A stretch of 64,000 nucleotides of DNA, taken from contig NC_087082.1 in NCBI RefSeq assembly GCF_026151205.1, positions 4,967,908-5,031,907 of the forward strand. The letters are read 5' to 3'. The stretch is from Bolinopsis microptera. Taxonomy: Eukaryota > Ctenophora > Tentaculata > Lobata > Bolinopsidae. The translations under genes and the position numbers were made by a program. Positions 45,189 through 56,386 of the stretch are shown one piece after another. A model generated the notes under the pieces. That model saw only the letters and a list, made by a program, of their open reading frames with translations. It searched no databases and was not told where the DNA came from. Numbering within the stretch: the first letter of the stretch is position 1; the number at the start of each line of letters is the position of its first letter.

Positions 45189-47465
45189 ATGACATATGCT
45201 TACCCTACCAAAGTCATGGGACTTCATCCAACCGAAAAACTACCATCGGTGGACAAAGGCCGCAGGAATGCAATGCTCGAACTGACCTTGAGATCAAGGA
45301 CAAGTTTTAAGAATATGGGATTGAGAGGAAAGTCGATGATCCAACTTAAATCTCACAAGATTGATGAGTTCGAGGAGGACGACCACCTTTTCACCAAACT
45401 CATGATCAGTTTTGCTGAAAAAGCTGAAGATGACCATTTGACTCTTAAGGAGCTCCTGAAGTATTCGGATTCCAAGCCAAATTCTCAAATGTTCATCAAG
45501 GAAGAAGGAGTGAGACTAGAATTTTTGAAGGACCCCACAGAGTGGATGAGTAAATGTACTCGCCATACACAAACCTTTGCAGAAGATGACCACTACATTG
45601 GTTATATGGTGGGCTTGCTAGAGATAATCATCAACAGTTCCCCCTACGGAGAAGACAGGTATGATATTTACTCGCCCATGCTGCTTCTAGAGAAGATGGT
45701 GTCAGTAAAGGCTCTGATGGAACGGCGGGATCCCATGAGAGCAGCTCTGAAGTTGCAGCACCACCTCCAGGAGTACGCTCAGAAAGAGAATGATAAGAAT
45801 TCGTTGTACGACAGGAGGATTGAGGAGTTGGAGAAGATACCTAGGAACTTTGCCGTGAAACTGATTAAAGCTTGTATCACACCCCTGGAAGTTACCAAAC
45901 TGATGAGACTGGAGGATGAGACGATGTTCCTGGATGTGCTGAAATCCAAGAACACCCAACTTGTTGCATCTAAAATGTATCAGAAGGTCGTTTGGCAAAG
46001 CTTTTGGGGAACTGTAGCCTCGTCAGAGGAAAATGCAGGAAAATTCATAAAAATCATTAACGTCCTCAAGAGACTCATCAACTTCTTTTTTTGGAACTTT
46101 TTCTATATGCCTTTATTTCTCCTGTCACTTTACTCCAGCAGAGTAAAGCAGGGCATAAAAACAGTAGACAACAATTTCTTCTCCCCCTTCGATTCCTATC
46201 TAGCCGATTTGCTGAACTACACCATCCTTGTTGCTCTCTTACTGACTGTTTCCTTAACGACCGCCCCTGACCCGAAACTAGTGCATCTTCTAATCCACCA
46301 ACTTAAAGCGGGCAACATCACAGCAGAGAATAATCCCGATTTCAAGGTCCAGAAGGACGGCAGTATCCTCGTGAAACTCCCAACCCCCACTATACCTCTT
46401 TCTGAGATGACCTTGTGGATGTGCATCTTCTCCCGAGTTCTTGCTGAGTGGTACCAGGCTTACAGGAAGAAAGGATCCTCGGCTAAGGCTAAATCGAAGA
46501 AGTACTTCAAAAGTTTCTCCAATCTGAATGATGCTGTTCTGATGATACTTCTAATAACGGGGATGGTATGCAAACTGCAAGTCCACATAATCTCCAAGGT
46601 GTCTGGTGTGTTCCATCCTATTGACGACAAGCCCTTAGTGTCCCGTAGGTTGATATTCACTATCTATTTTTACAGCACAGCTTCAGTTATGGCTATGGTT
46701 CACTTACTCGAGGACTGCACTGTCCACGTCCCAGGGCTGGGTCCCTTGCTCCGGGCTATCAGTAGGATGTTTGCGGAGATATCACAAGTCATCTTCCTGT
46801 TCGGGTTCTTTATAGTTGGGTTCATAGTCCCTGTGCTAAGCTTAGCGTCCTGCTACCGGGCTGTTCACGAGATTGATGGGGTAGATGATGGAGATGACTT
46901 TTACTTGTTTAAGTCGCTAATCAACACAGTCCTCTCCCTAGTATGGTCCCTGTTTGATGGAGTTGCTAATGGGCACAGGATAAGTCTCTACAACTCCAAG
47001 GATGGAGCAATGACAGTGTTCATGGGGCTTCTCTTGGTCCTCTACGAACTTCTCCTCTGCATTATGTGCATGAATCTGCTGATTGCTATAATGTGTGATG
47101 CGTATTCCAAGGTTAACGCCGACAAGTTTGCTGACTGGAGGTTCTCCCAGTTCGAGTCCATCATGGAGTACAATGCAGTAACCAACGTGGAGGCTGACGG
47201 GATGCCGTTCCTCTTTCCTTTCTGTATTCCTTATATTGCTTTCAATCTCATCACCAAAACGTGCAAGAAGAGGCAACTCAAGAGGATAAATTCCGGGAGA
47301 AGCAATGACAATCATTTCGCACAGTTTCTTTGTAAGTGCAGAGGAATTGGCGTTGATAAAAGAGGAAACACGGTGACAGCGACAAAGCGGGAAGCTGAGG
47401 TAACAACGAGGGATCAGCTTGATGAACCTTTCACTTTCACCCGACAGTGTAGCAACCTCATTTAA
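45189..47465 (+). CDS. TRPC-like cation channel, intronless
   Basis: The protein has 758 residues in one exon, close to usual TRPC length though somewhat short at the N-terminus. Residues 181-275 carry TRPC-like pre-S1 features: DPMRAALKLQHHLQEYAQKE, then RNFAVKLIKA and LKSKNTQLVASKMYQKVVWQ, corresponding to the family's KFVAHP region. Hydrophobic spans lie at about 297-317, 337-357, 446-466, 486-506, 528-553 and 607-637. A pore loop (about 574-600, LVWSLFDG) precedes the last span, which ends NLLIAIMCDAY. DWRFSQ (649-654) replaces the EWKFAR box that follows S6 in TRPC channels. Ankyrin repeats are not obvious in residues 1-180. It should be a plasma-membrane calcium/sodium channel gated downstream of phospholipase C. 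Absence of introns hints at a retrocopy, but the frame is intact. Confidence 0.8.
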   Translation: MTYAYPTKVMGLHPTEKLPSVDKGRRNAMLELTLRSRTSFKNMGLRGKSMIQLKSHKIDEFEEDDHLFTKLMISFAEKAEDDHLTLKELLKYSDSKPNSQMFIKEEGVRLEFLKDPTEWMSKCTRHTQTFAEDDHYIGYMVGLLEIIINSSPYGEDRYDIYSPMLLLEKMVSVKALMERRDPMRAALKLQHHLQEYAQKENDKNSLYDRRIEELEKIPRNFAVKLIKACITPLEVTKLMRLEDETMFLDVLKSKNTQLVASKMYQKVVWQSFWGTVASSEENAGKFIKIINVLKRLINFFFWNFFYMPLFLLSLYSSRVKQGIKTVDNNFFSPFDSYLADLLNYTILVALLLTVSLTTAPDPKLVHLLIHQLKAGNITAENNPDFKVQKDGSILVKLPTPTIPLSEMTLWMCIFSRVLAEWYQAYRKKGSSAKAKSKKYFKSFSNLNDAVLMILLITGMVCKLQVHIISKVSGVFHPIDDKPLVSRRLIFTIYFYSTASVMAMVHLLEDCTVHVPGLGPLLRAISRMFAEISQVIFLFGFFIVGFIVPVLSLASCYRAVHEIDGVDDGDDFYLFKSLINTVLSLVWSLFDGVANGHRISLYNSKDGAMTVFMGLLLVLYELLLCIMCMNLLIAIMCDAYSKVNADKFADWRFSQFESIMEYNAVTNVEADGMPFLFPFCIPYIAFNLITKTCKKRQLKRINSGRSNDNHFAQFLCKCRGIGVDKRGNTVTATKREAEVTTRDQLDEPFTFTRQCSNLI

Positions 47466-47912
47466 CAATCTCTATTGTGGATTTTGTGTGATCAAAATAA
47501 CAATCATGTCCAAAAAAGTTTGGACCTGAACCTAATCATGCTGATAATTTTCAAAGTTATTCAAGTTTGGCTTATCGTCGAAATGATTATTTCATTACCA
47601 AATTTTATTGATTGTCTTTTTGTCTTTTCCTATTACCTTGTTTTTTATCAAAATTTTTTCAAACAATACATAATTATACATAATTGAATGCTTCTAAATA
47701 AACCCAGATATAAAAGGAGAAAACCATTGGTGCTCAAATTTCCAGTATCCCAGTTTATCGAAACCCAAATTATGTATTGAAAGAGGGGTAGCCAAAACAC
47801 GGTAGTGTGTAGTAAGAAATACCACACCCGCAATAAATTGGGCCCTAGAAAAAAATCTAATTAATCAATGAATCAAAACATATAATATTGTATTTATAGA
47901 AAATATATACTC

Positions 47913-48727
47913 TCAAGGATCCTTCTCCGAGCTAACGACTCTAAAGTTCCTGATTACGTGAACTTTGTCCGGCTCTGCTGTCCTTTTGTTGAGTAGCTGG
48001 TCGACATTTTTCTTGTATACCATCCTGTCTGCAGCTGATCTATGAAGAGTAATGTAAACCGAGCTAAACCCCTCAACATGTCTTAATAGTTTAGTCTTGC
48101 TAAAGATGGTACGAGCTTGATCTGAGCTATACAAAGCGAATTTCACTGGCTTGACTCGCTCACTTGTACTTGTGTCCTTTCCAACTCGTTTACAGCTCAA
48201 GATTTTCGGTTTTTGCTGAGATGGTCCAACAGAATACCCGATACCTTAGCATGCAAGTTCTCCTCAGTCACCGGAAGCTTAAAGATTATCAGACTTTTAC
48301 TTCGATCTTCTTCGAGGGCAACCCTTTTCACTGCAGCTTGGATCTTCTTCGGTACAAAGGCATTTTTACACGTATTTTTCAACAGAGACGGAAAGGTTTT
48401 AATATCCTTCTGAGCTGCACTGTTCACATTCCAATCTCATCATCCTTCTTCAATCTTCATAGCTAACTTCTCCTGCAAATCACTAATTTTTGCCATGTCT
48501 TCTTCTTGCTTGGAGAGTAACTTCTCTTGTAGTTCTATGATTTTATTCGTATCTGCTATTTTTGCTTTCCTGAACTTGCTGTTGTCGGTAGCTGTTTCAA
48601 CGGCGGATTGTAAAAATGGACCACAATAATTGTCCAGCATACAGCACACTGTCTCTAACCACTCTGACAACCTTTCTCTAGGCACACTTCTCTGGTTCAG
48701 TTTATCAAATCGCACATCATCGCGCAC
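47913..48727 (-). pseudogene. Broken LINE ORF1 (coiled coil plus RRM-like)
   Basis: Three adjacent frames on the - strand read as one protein. At 48440-48727 is a coiled coil (IIELQEKLLSKQEED, then DLQEKLAMKIEEG). At 48197-48427 is an RRM-like start (RSKSLIIFKLPVTEENLHAK). At 47913-48200 the reading continues with CKRVGKDTSTSERVKPVKFA, LLRHVEGFSSVYI and DKVHVIRNFRVVS. This order matches ORF1 proteins of L1/CR1/jockey-like LINEs. It is interrupted by stops near 48435 and a frameshift near 48198, and no RT follows, so it is a dead copy. It lies just 3' of the TRPC gene on the opposite strand. Confidence 0.65.
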
Positions 48728-50155
48728 ACAAAACTACTGATAATACCTCACAAGTCACAGCGTGTAAATACGAAAAGGACCGAACTTTTTGTTTTTGTTT
48801 GGGGACCAGCTTTGACGGGCCGGGCGGTAAACTCTAATGAAAGAAGTTAATATTTTAATTAAATGTTTTTTGCTCAGAGATTTTGTGCTACGATTACTTA
48901 AACATTTGATTATATGCAGTGTGACGCGAACGAAAAGTTATCAAATAATTAGACAACAATAATAATATGTCAAATCAGGACTTTCTCTTTTAATTTGTCG
49001 ATTAAAAGATTATTGCAGAGAAGCGAGAAACCTTGCTACAGGGTGTTTCGAAATTCTTGTAAGGATGTACTTTTTAAATAACATTTTGTCCATTTGTATA
49101 AACTTCATTCTGCAAAAAGTTACTGGTAGTTCAAAGGTTTAAAATTAATGGCGACTTCTGAAATTTTGTACGTTGCCATGGCCACCATAGCGACCACAAT
49201 CAGTCCCCTAGCAACCGAGGTAAGATTTGGTGATTTACCTTACGATACACCCCGTACAGCCATTTCCTTGGCTTCCTCTGACATGATTATCAGATATCAC
49301 ACTGTTAAACACTCCCTCCACTACCAAAGTGGTATTTGCAACATTACTCTAGTATTAACATGCAGATCCACCCACTATAAGCAGGATATGTGCGGATTGT
49401 GACTGGGTAGGAGTGTTGACGGCAAAGCAGCACTACTTCAGCAGCACTACTTCACTACATCACTACATAACTACACTTACTAGAACTACAAGGCCTGTTG
49501 CACGTTGACAGCCACGTAATTATGATATTGAGTTGCTTCCATTTAAAAGTAACATATACTAACCAAAAATAATACAAACCATTAGTTGGTTTGTATTATT
49601 TTCGCCGTACGTTTTAGGTACCTACAATACCTTTATCCTTTTTAATTTTTACGATGTTAAGCATTACAAACATGGATCAATCTTTTGGCAGACCCTCTGA
49701 CTGATAATTCACAAATACCTCACCGAAACACCGCCCCCATTGATTACAAAACGAATTACATAAGAAATCAAACGTGTAAAAATTAATCGCTCATAACTTC
49801 ATAAGGAATTAGTTATATAGGTCCAATAATCTGACACTTTAATTCGTGTGCGTGTTTGAGAATTAGTTCTGCATATTCTATACCATTAGATACCTACACC
49901 TAGCATCGGGTGATAATCTGATCAGATATTACTGTATTGGGCTGTATCCCGATCCAGCAAATTGTGTTCAGAGCTATTTTACATCTGCAGCAACGTGTGA
50001 TCTGGTTCAAGAGGAGATTCGTTTCTTTGTTTGACATTGCGGCAACCATTTTGATTAACTTCACGTTTTGAAGCAGCTTGTTTTTGTAATCGTTTATATT
50101 ACCCGCTGTTGGTATACTTGACCAATACTGTAATAGAGGGGACTGTCTCCTGATC
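48728..50155. other. Gene-free stretch
   Basis: It contains a small MITE (49039-49254) and a 15-bp perfect hairpin at 49566-49602 (AATAATACAAACC, seven-base loop). No exon is supported. Confidence 0.4.
49039..49254. mobile_element. 216-bp TA-flanked MITE
   Basis: It starts CAGGGTGTTTCGAAATTC and ends TTACGATACACCCCG, imperfect inverted ends with TA on each side. It is mariner-like by ends and target. The ATG-started frame at 49148 begins inside it. Confidence 0.6.
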
Positions 50156-53100
50156 ATGGATTTGTCAAGTTTTTACCTTTTGGTGATCCAGCTCTTGCTC
50201 TCAATCAAAGGTTTAAGTGATTTGTTGGTATTCATCATTTCATAATGGTTCGAGGAACCGGCCGTTTTACATTTTCATTGATAAATCATAAGTTTTTTTA
50301 GATATTTCGATCAGCTAACCTTTCAAAGAGTAAAATAAAAGTCTCAACTCATATCTTTATAACAGCTTTCCAAGGATTCAAAATGTTTTATCTTTGATAA
50401 ATAAAGGTTTTCCCAAAAAGGATTTAACAACGTAACCATAACGGAAACCCCTAATTTCAGTTGGTCGTGCATTGAATCCTCTCCAATTTACAACAAATCC
50501 CGCAACCAGTACCACAGGGGAATACGTTGATTCGGGAAACCATCAATACTCTGGTATGGAATTACACTTGCCACGAGTCTTTCAAGATAGGAAACTAACT
50601 ATATATATAATTTATGAATCTTTAAGATAGGAAACTAACATAATCAGTACTTGTACCTCCTAATAAATTTCTATTGATTGGTTCTCCCAGGTGATATAAA
50701 GAAGTGGAGAGAGGACGGTAGGTGTGGAGGAATGTACCGGCTCCAGGACGGGAGAGTGGGAGAGTGTGACCCGGACAGTGACACACCGTGTTGTGCTGAC
50801 CACTTCGGCTGGTGTGGAAACGGACACGATTACTGCAACTGTCCCGACTGTACTGACTATAGGATTGTTAAAATACTATCAACATCTGAGGGGGCGTGTG
50901 TAGTTACGGCAGTGGGGGGGTTCCTTAAGAAGGTGTGTAGTTACAATAAGAACAAGTCTGGGTATAACTACGCGTGTCCGCATTCCAATGTTAACTATGA
51001 GATCCACTTTCAGTTCAACAGCAGATCCTTCAGTTTCGTTATCCACAGCGTGACGGCTGTGTGTGAGGGGGATCCTTACTCCTACCAGGCGTGTGGGTTC
51101 AACACCAGGGTCACCAACACAAACCACGTGCTTTGCCAAGGTTACTTCTGCTACAAAGACCCCACAACCTTCAGATTTGAAAGGTGTGATGATTGCTCAG
51201 CGGATGAGAAAGTGTGTTCCACATCAGGAGAACACGATCACACAGACAGTTCGGTTGGCAGGTTCTTAAGGTGTGACGGAAAGTGTGACGACTGGTTATG
51301 TGAGGATGAGAGTGAGTGTAATAACTACAGGTATGGGGTGCACTGTACCTCTAGGGGGAGGGATATGTACGTGCCCATCCAAGGGGTGTGTGATGGATGG
51401 GCTATCTGTGATGGCAATGAGGATGAGGCGGATTGTGATGTTACAGAACAAACCTCATCATCATCATGTGTTCATTATGGGCGGTTAGTTTTGGTGGGAG
51501 AAAGTGTCACTGTTCCTATTCTCAACTACACGAGATGTGGTGTGTTTGATGTGTCTCCTTACTGTCTCAACTTTATAGACCAGACAAACTGCTCGGATAC
51601 CACACGAGTTGGGGGCTATTGTTATGTGAACGGATTTCTATCTAGTGTCTCTAAAAATGTAATCTGTCATGATTACAATACCAAAGGGGCCTCATCAGAT
51701 CAGATATGTGATGATGGCATGGAGAATACCTGTATTTCACCCTCTGTTTCGAAGTCATGTCGGGTACATAAACACAAGATGTGTGACGGAAAGTTCGACT
51801 GTATTGATGAAAGTGATGAGACAGACGACATGTGTAAAACAATGACAACAACCCACACTTGTAAGCGAGGGTTTGGTATAGACGTGTCGTTACCCCTCGT
51901 TACCCCTCGTTTCCCCTCGTTACCTCTCCCCGTATCCTGGATCATGGACGGCCAGGTGGATTGCCTGGATGGGTTAGATGAAGGTTTGAACGAGGGGTGG
52001 TCGTTCTGCGGGGATACAGACAGTGGAACATTCAGGGTTAAATTGGAATATGATCAGGTCTGTCAGGATGTGTTTCTATGTCCAGGATCTAACAGATCGT
52101 ACGTCCATCTCGATCTGCTTTGTGATGGAGTGGAATCATGTGGAACTGAAAATGAGGTTTGTGCGATTGCCAGGGATTTTCCTCATATCAATAAATCCAC
52201 CCTGTATTCTGGTGCACATAAAGATGTTTGCAGCTCTATATTCGTTCCGTCTGATGTTCCTTGTGTTATTACAGAGTTTCCGATACCTTCAGTTGATGTT
52301 TTCGGGGTAGAAAAGATCAACGTAAACGTTCCAACCACAAAAGTTGATTGCAGCAACATATTTGGGGAGCTGTATGTATTTTTGAGTTGTATGGATCTAT
52401 GTCTAAACTCTTCCTGTCCTCTTGAGAATGCCCCTCCTCTGCTGCACGACTCTTGTCCGGGACAGTACCCTGACCGTACCTTTACACTAGCTGACAACTC
52501 TTACCTAACTTTCGTGACAGATACCAACCCTGAGGGTGTGTACCAACAGAACTATTTCCAGTGTGATAACGGCGGATGTGTGCAGTACCATCAAGTGTGT
52601 GATCTTGTTGACGATTGTGGCGACTTTTCAGATGAGATTAACTGTACTAATCATCGGGTATGTGCGGATACGATTTTCTCTTCTAAGATGCAGCTGATAT
52701 CCGTATCACAAACATGTGACGGTATATATGATTGTTACGACCTCTCTGACGAGTGTAATGAACACTGTGGACGAGAAATACTGGGAAGCTGGATACTAAA
52801 ATGTGTTTGTTGGATTATGGGTGTTTTGGCAATTCTGTTCAATGCAGTCGCTATGATCAGAACAATCGTCTCTTTAAAGGATAAACAGTCCATGACTCTA
52901 CTAGCACTATTCAACAAAACCCTCGTCACATTGATCAGTATTGGAGATCTTCAAGTTGGAGTCTATCTGATATTGTTGTCAGTTTATGACAGTATAGTGT
53001 TTGGGAGGGAGTTCTGCAGACATCAGGCAGAATGGTTGACCAGCTCGGCTTGTTCTTCACTTGGTGTCCTCAGTACGATTGGTTCTCAGTTATCCTTATT

Positions 53101-54052
53101 TTCAATGGCAGCTCTAAGTATTGTCAGATTTGTTGCTCTCCTCAAGCCTTCTATGAGCATATCACACCAGATTAACGTTAAAACTCTCCTCAAGATCTTA
53201 CCAACTATTGTTATAATCATTGCTTCTTCCCTCTTGGTGGCTTTGATACCTCTGGCACCTTCGCTGGAAGATTACTTTGTTCAGGGAATGTTCTATGACG
53301 GGCCTTCTTATAAAATTTTCACTGGTTTCCAAAACAAAGCTAAACACCTCCAAGTGCTTCAAGCATACTACAAAACCTCAAACATTTCTGCAGACTTGAC
53401 ATGGTCTGAGATTGGTAGTCTGGTAGATGGTATGTTCAGTCAACATTACGGACGTCTGGAGAGGAGTGCAGTTCATTTCTACGGAAATGATGGAGTTTGT
53501 TTGTTCAAGTATTTTGTCCGTAGTGACGACCCTAGAAGGAGTAGGGACACTCTGAAAGTGGTCACCACACACGGAAATGAGATGGTATGGTTAATGCTTC
53601 TGCTCAACTTCTTGTGCTTTGTGGTGATCACGGTGCTCTACATCCTGATAAGCATAAAGACGAGACGTTCTTCAGAAGGAAGAGGTCAATATCATGGCTT
53701 AGATCAGGAAAAGAAGAGCAGACTGCTTCAGAGGAGGATAACTATTCTCATCGCCACAGATTTCCTGTGCTGGATTCCGTTCATCATCATCAGTTCACTG
53801 CACAACCTCTCTTTAATAGATGCTACTTACTGGTACGTACCCTTTGCTATGACGGTCCTGCCTCTTAACTCTGTGTTAAATCCTCTTATATACGACACCA
53901 CTGTTCAGGACTTTATGCGGAGGAAATGGGTTATCTTGCGAGCGAGTTTCAAGAGGAATGATTCGACAAAGGGAATAAGAATAGCAGAAGGGGAAACCAC
54001 AGCTGGCGAGTATATTGGAATGGGAACCATGCAAACTGTAGTACAGGAGTGA
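50156..54052 (+). CDS. LDLa-repeat class A GPCR with hevein-like domain, two exons
   Basis: Exon 1 (50156-50210) encodes a signal peptide, MDLSSFYLLVIQLLLSIK. Exon 2 (50691-54052) follows GGTTCTCCCAG and completes a Gly codon, giving 1138 residues. Residues 24-76 are Cys-rich, with RCGG, PCCADHFGWCGNGHDYC and CPDCTDYR, like a chitin-binding hevein fold. LDLa-type repeats follow, the clearest at about 210-230, 252-268, 380-400, 641-670 (VCDLVDDCGDFSDEINC) and 693-707 (TCDGIYDCYDLSDEC). Seven membrane segments span about 720-1086, with FYGNDGVCLFKYFV in the second extracellular loop and LPLNSVLNPLIYD in TM7. The Asp-Arg-Tyr box is replaced by IVRF. The relaxin-receptor/GRL101-like group is the nearest known family; no leucine-rich repeats are seen. 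The ligand is unknown. A paralogue faces it at 60436-64000. Confidence 0.85.
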
Positions 54053-54256
54053 ACTGTAGTGCAGGAGTGAACTGTAGTGCAGGAGTGAACTGTAGTGCAG
54101 GAGTGAACTGTAGTGCAGGAGTGAACTGTAGTGCAGGAGTGAACTGTAGTGCAGGAGTGAACTGTAGTGCAGGAGTGAACTGTAGTACAGGAGTGAACTG
54201 TAGTGCAGGAGTGAACTGTAGTGCAGGAGTGAACTGTAGTGCAGGAGTGAACTGTA
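54034..54256. repeat. 18-bp minisatellite spanning the GPCR stop codon
   Basis: The unit ACTGTAGTGCAGGAGTGA is repeated about 12 times. The first unit encodes the last five receptor residues (TVVQE) and the stop; the rest lie in the 3' UTR. Because 18 is divisible by three, every unit repeats TGA in the same frame. Confidence 0.95.
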
Positions 54257-54326
54257 ACAGCAACTTTGATTTTTAACGAGTTTAAATAATTCTGCAATTA
54301 TAAAGAAAAATAGATTTTTAAACACA

Positions 54327-54332
54327 AATAAA
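54327..54332 (+). terminator. Likely polyadenylation signal of the GPCR gene
   Basis: AATAAA lies 275 bp after the stop, with a second AATAAA-like site a few bases on. It is the first canonical hexamer downstream. Confidence 0.4.
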
Positions 54333-54521
54333 ATAAATCATGTCGACAAGAGACACCGACGATTTTATAAACACCTTCTGATTCTGAAATAATTGATTTA
54401 TTTTCTTGAAACGTAAGAGTTGATCACATCCATGGATCACATCACCAATTAATAGTAGGCATGTCACATGATCAAAATAGTTCTAGTTTTACTGTAACTC
54501 AGAAGGAAAGTGTTGATTTAA

Positions 54522-55764
54522 GGGGGGGTTCACCCTGATTTTTTTGTGAAACTTGGTTTCGAGATAGCAGTTGACCAACAAACTAGGACCAGTGACCAAA
54601 CTTTTGAGGGGGTCCCCGACCCCAACCGCCAAACGGTGCCCGCGGGGCAGCCACGCCCATATTTGGTCCAAATTAGGCCCAATTTAGCCAAATACCCTGA
54701 ACATGCCCAAAACCCAGATTTTAGGTGCTCTATTAGTAGCTAGTGGTCCCCTAAACAAGTATATGAATTTTCATCAAGATTGGGCAAAAAATGACTGAGT
54801 TATGAGTCAAAAACCATATGACCATATTTGGGCATACGCACCAAATTTGATCAATTTTGGCCCATAAATTGGTCAAATATCAATATTTTTGAATGAAACC
54901 AACTTTATATGAAAGGTAAGCTTATACTACACATTCTCTATGATTATCAGCTCAGTATCTACCTAACTGTGGATTCTGTGTGCAAATAATCACAAAAAAT
55001 GAACAAAATCGTCCATATCTCAGTTCGCGATATTTGCAAAACTGATTTCGCTCAAAACAATAGAACTCAATAGGGTTTCAATATTTTTACATGAAATTTT
55101 CAGAATCAACGTAGAATCGCATTTCGACCTTAAGTCTTGTATTGAAATTTTGAGTTAGGCCTTTAAAAAAATTTGGCGGCCAAATTCCAAAATTTGCCAG
55201 GCATTTTTCAGAATTTGGCCGCCAAATTTTTTTAAAGGCCTAACTCAAAATTTCAATACAAGACTTAAGGTCGAAATGCGATTCTACGTTGATTCTGAAA
55301 ATTTCATGTAAAAATATTGAAACCCTATTGAGTTCTATTGTTTTGAGCGAAATCAGTTTTGCAAATATCGCGAACTGAGATATGGACGATTTTGTTCATT
55401 TTTTGTGATTATTTGCACACAGAATCCACAGTTAGGTAGATACTGAGCTGATAATCATAGAGAATGTGTAGTATAAGCTTACCTTTCATATAAAGTTGGT
55501 TTCATTCAAAAATATTGATATTTGACCAATTTATGGGCCAAAATCGATCAAATTTGGTGCGTATGCCCAAATATGGTCATATGGTTTTTGGCTCATAACT
55601 CAGTCATTTTTTGCCCAATCTTGATGAAAATTCATATACTTGTTCAGGGGACCACTAACTAGAAGTAGAGCACCTAAAATCTGGGTTTTGGGCATGTTCA
55701 GGGTATTTGGCTGAATTGGGCCTAATTTGGACCAAATATGGGCGTGGCTGCCCCCCCCCCCCCC
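54522..55764. mobile_element. TTAA-flanked 1.2 kb foldback element (copy 2)
   Basis: TTAA lies at 54518-54521 and 55765-55768. Positions 54646-55187 are repeated almost perfectly in inverse at 55211-55751, leaving a spacer of about 24 bp, so the whole element is one hairpin with a 540-bp stem. The left end keeps the family's G7-TTCACCCTG tip and 120 bp of subterminal sequence; the right end lacks those 120 bp and ends in 14 C. It has no coding capacity. The sequence matches parts of 8179-10590. Confidence 0.9.
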
Positions 55765-55768
55765 TTAA

Positions 55769-56386
55769 CTTATGTTTAAAGACCGTGGTGTGCACGATGA
55801 TAACAACTTAATGCTTTTGCGCGTTGTGCGCCTCGAATATTTGACAAAAACGCTTGCGGAGTGACCATATTCAAACTTCGATAAAGTATATAATTATAAA
55901 GTGGGTACTTCTCCGAAAGGACAAATTTTGCTAAACACGATACGAATATTTTTGAGTTGATTTAACACAACTGCAGATTATTATTTTAAATTTAAGCAAA
56001 AAAACACATTACATTACGGAGATAACAAAGATCACAAATACATGTTATTAATAAATAGGAATCATGCACAATCAGCAATCGAAATAGATTGCTTAGGGGT
56101 CTTCACTTTTTTAACGGGGTCTTCACTTTTTTAACGGGTGATACTCGTAAAATATTTGTTCCAAATATTATATTCCAAGAACTTCGGCGAGTCCAACTCC
56201 GCTCACCTCTTGGTACTTACTTACTTTGGTAGAGTTTATCCTCGTAGCAGGAAGGGTCATCAGATGTCTGATTACCTCGATGGCAAGTAGTCTACCAGGG
56301 AATTGGACCAGCTGCAGCTATAACCGGAAATCGGAGGGTTGTCCGGTATCAAAGCAAGAAACTTGGACAAGTTAACTTTAAACGAC
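55769..56386. other. Gene-free stretch with repeat fragments
   Basis: Positions 55800-55990 resemble, inverted, 9610-9830 inside the nested 848-bp element (CGCTTGCGGAGTGAC; ATAAAGTATATAA). A copy of the small dispersed element is at 56137-56215. Confidence 0.45.
56137..56215. repeat. Small dispersed element (copy 3 of 4)
   Basis: It starts TTAACGGGTGATACTCGT. It is diverged (TTCCAAATATTATATTCC) and shorter than copies 1 and 2. Confidence 0.6.

Noticed and set aside
46938-47468. A 176-residue - strand gene
   Set aside because: It is the antisense shadow of the TRPC-like channel.
53876-54325. Three overlapping repeat-peptide frames on the - strand and one on the + strand
   Set aside because: Translations of the 18-bp minisatellite at the 3' end of the GPCR.
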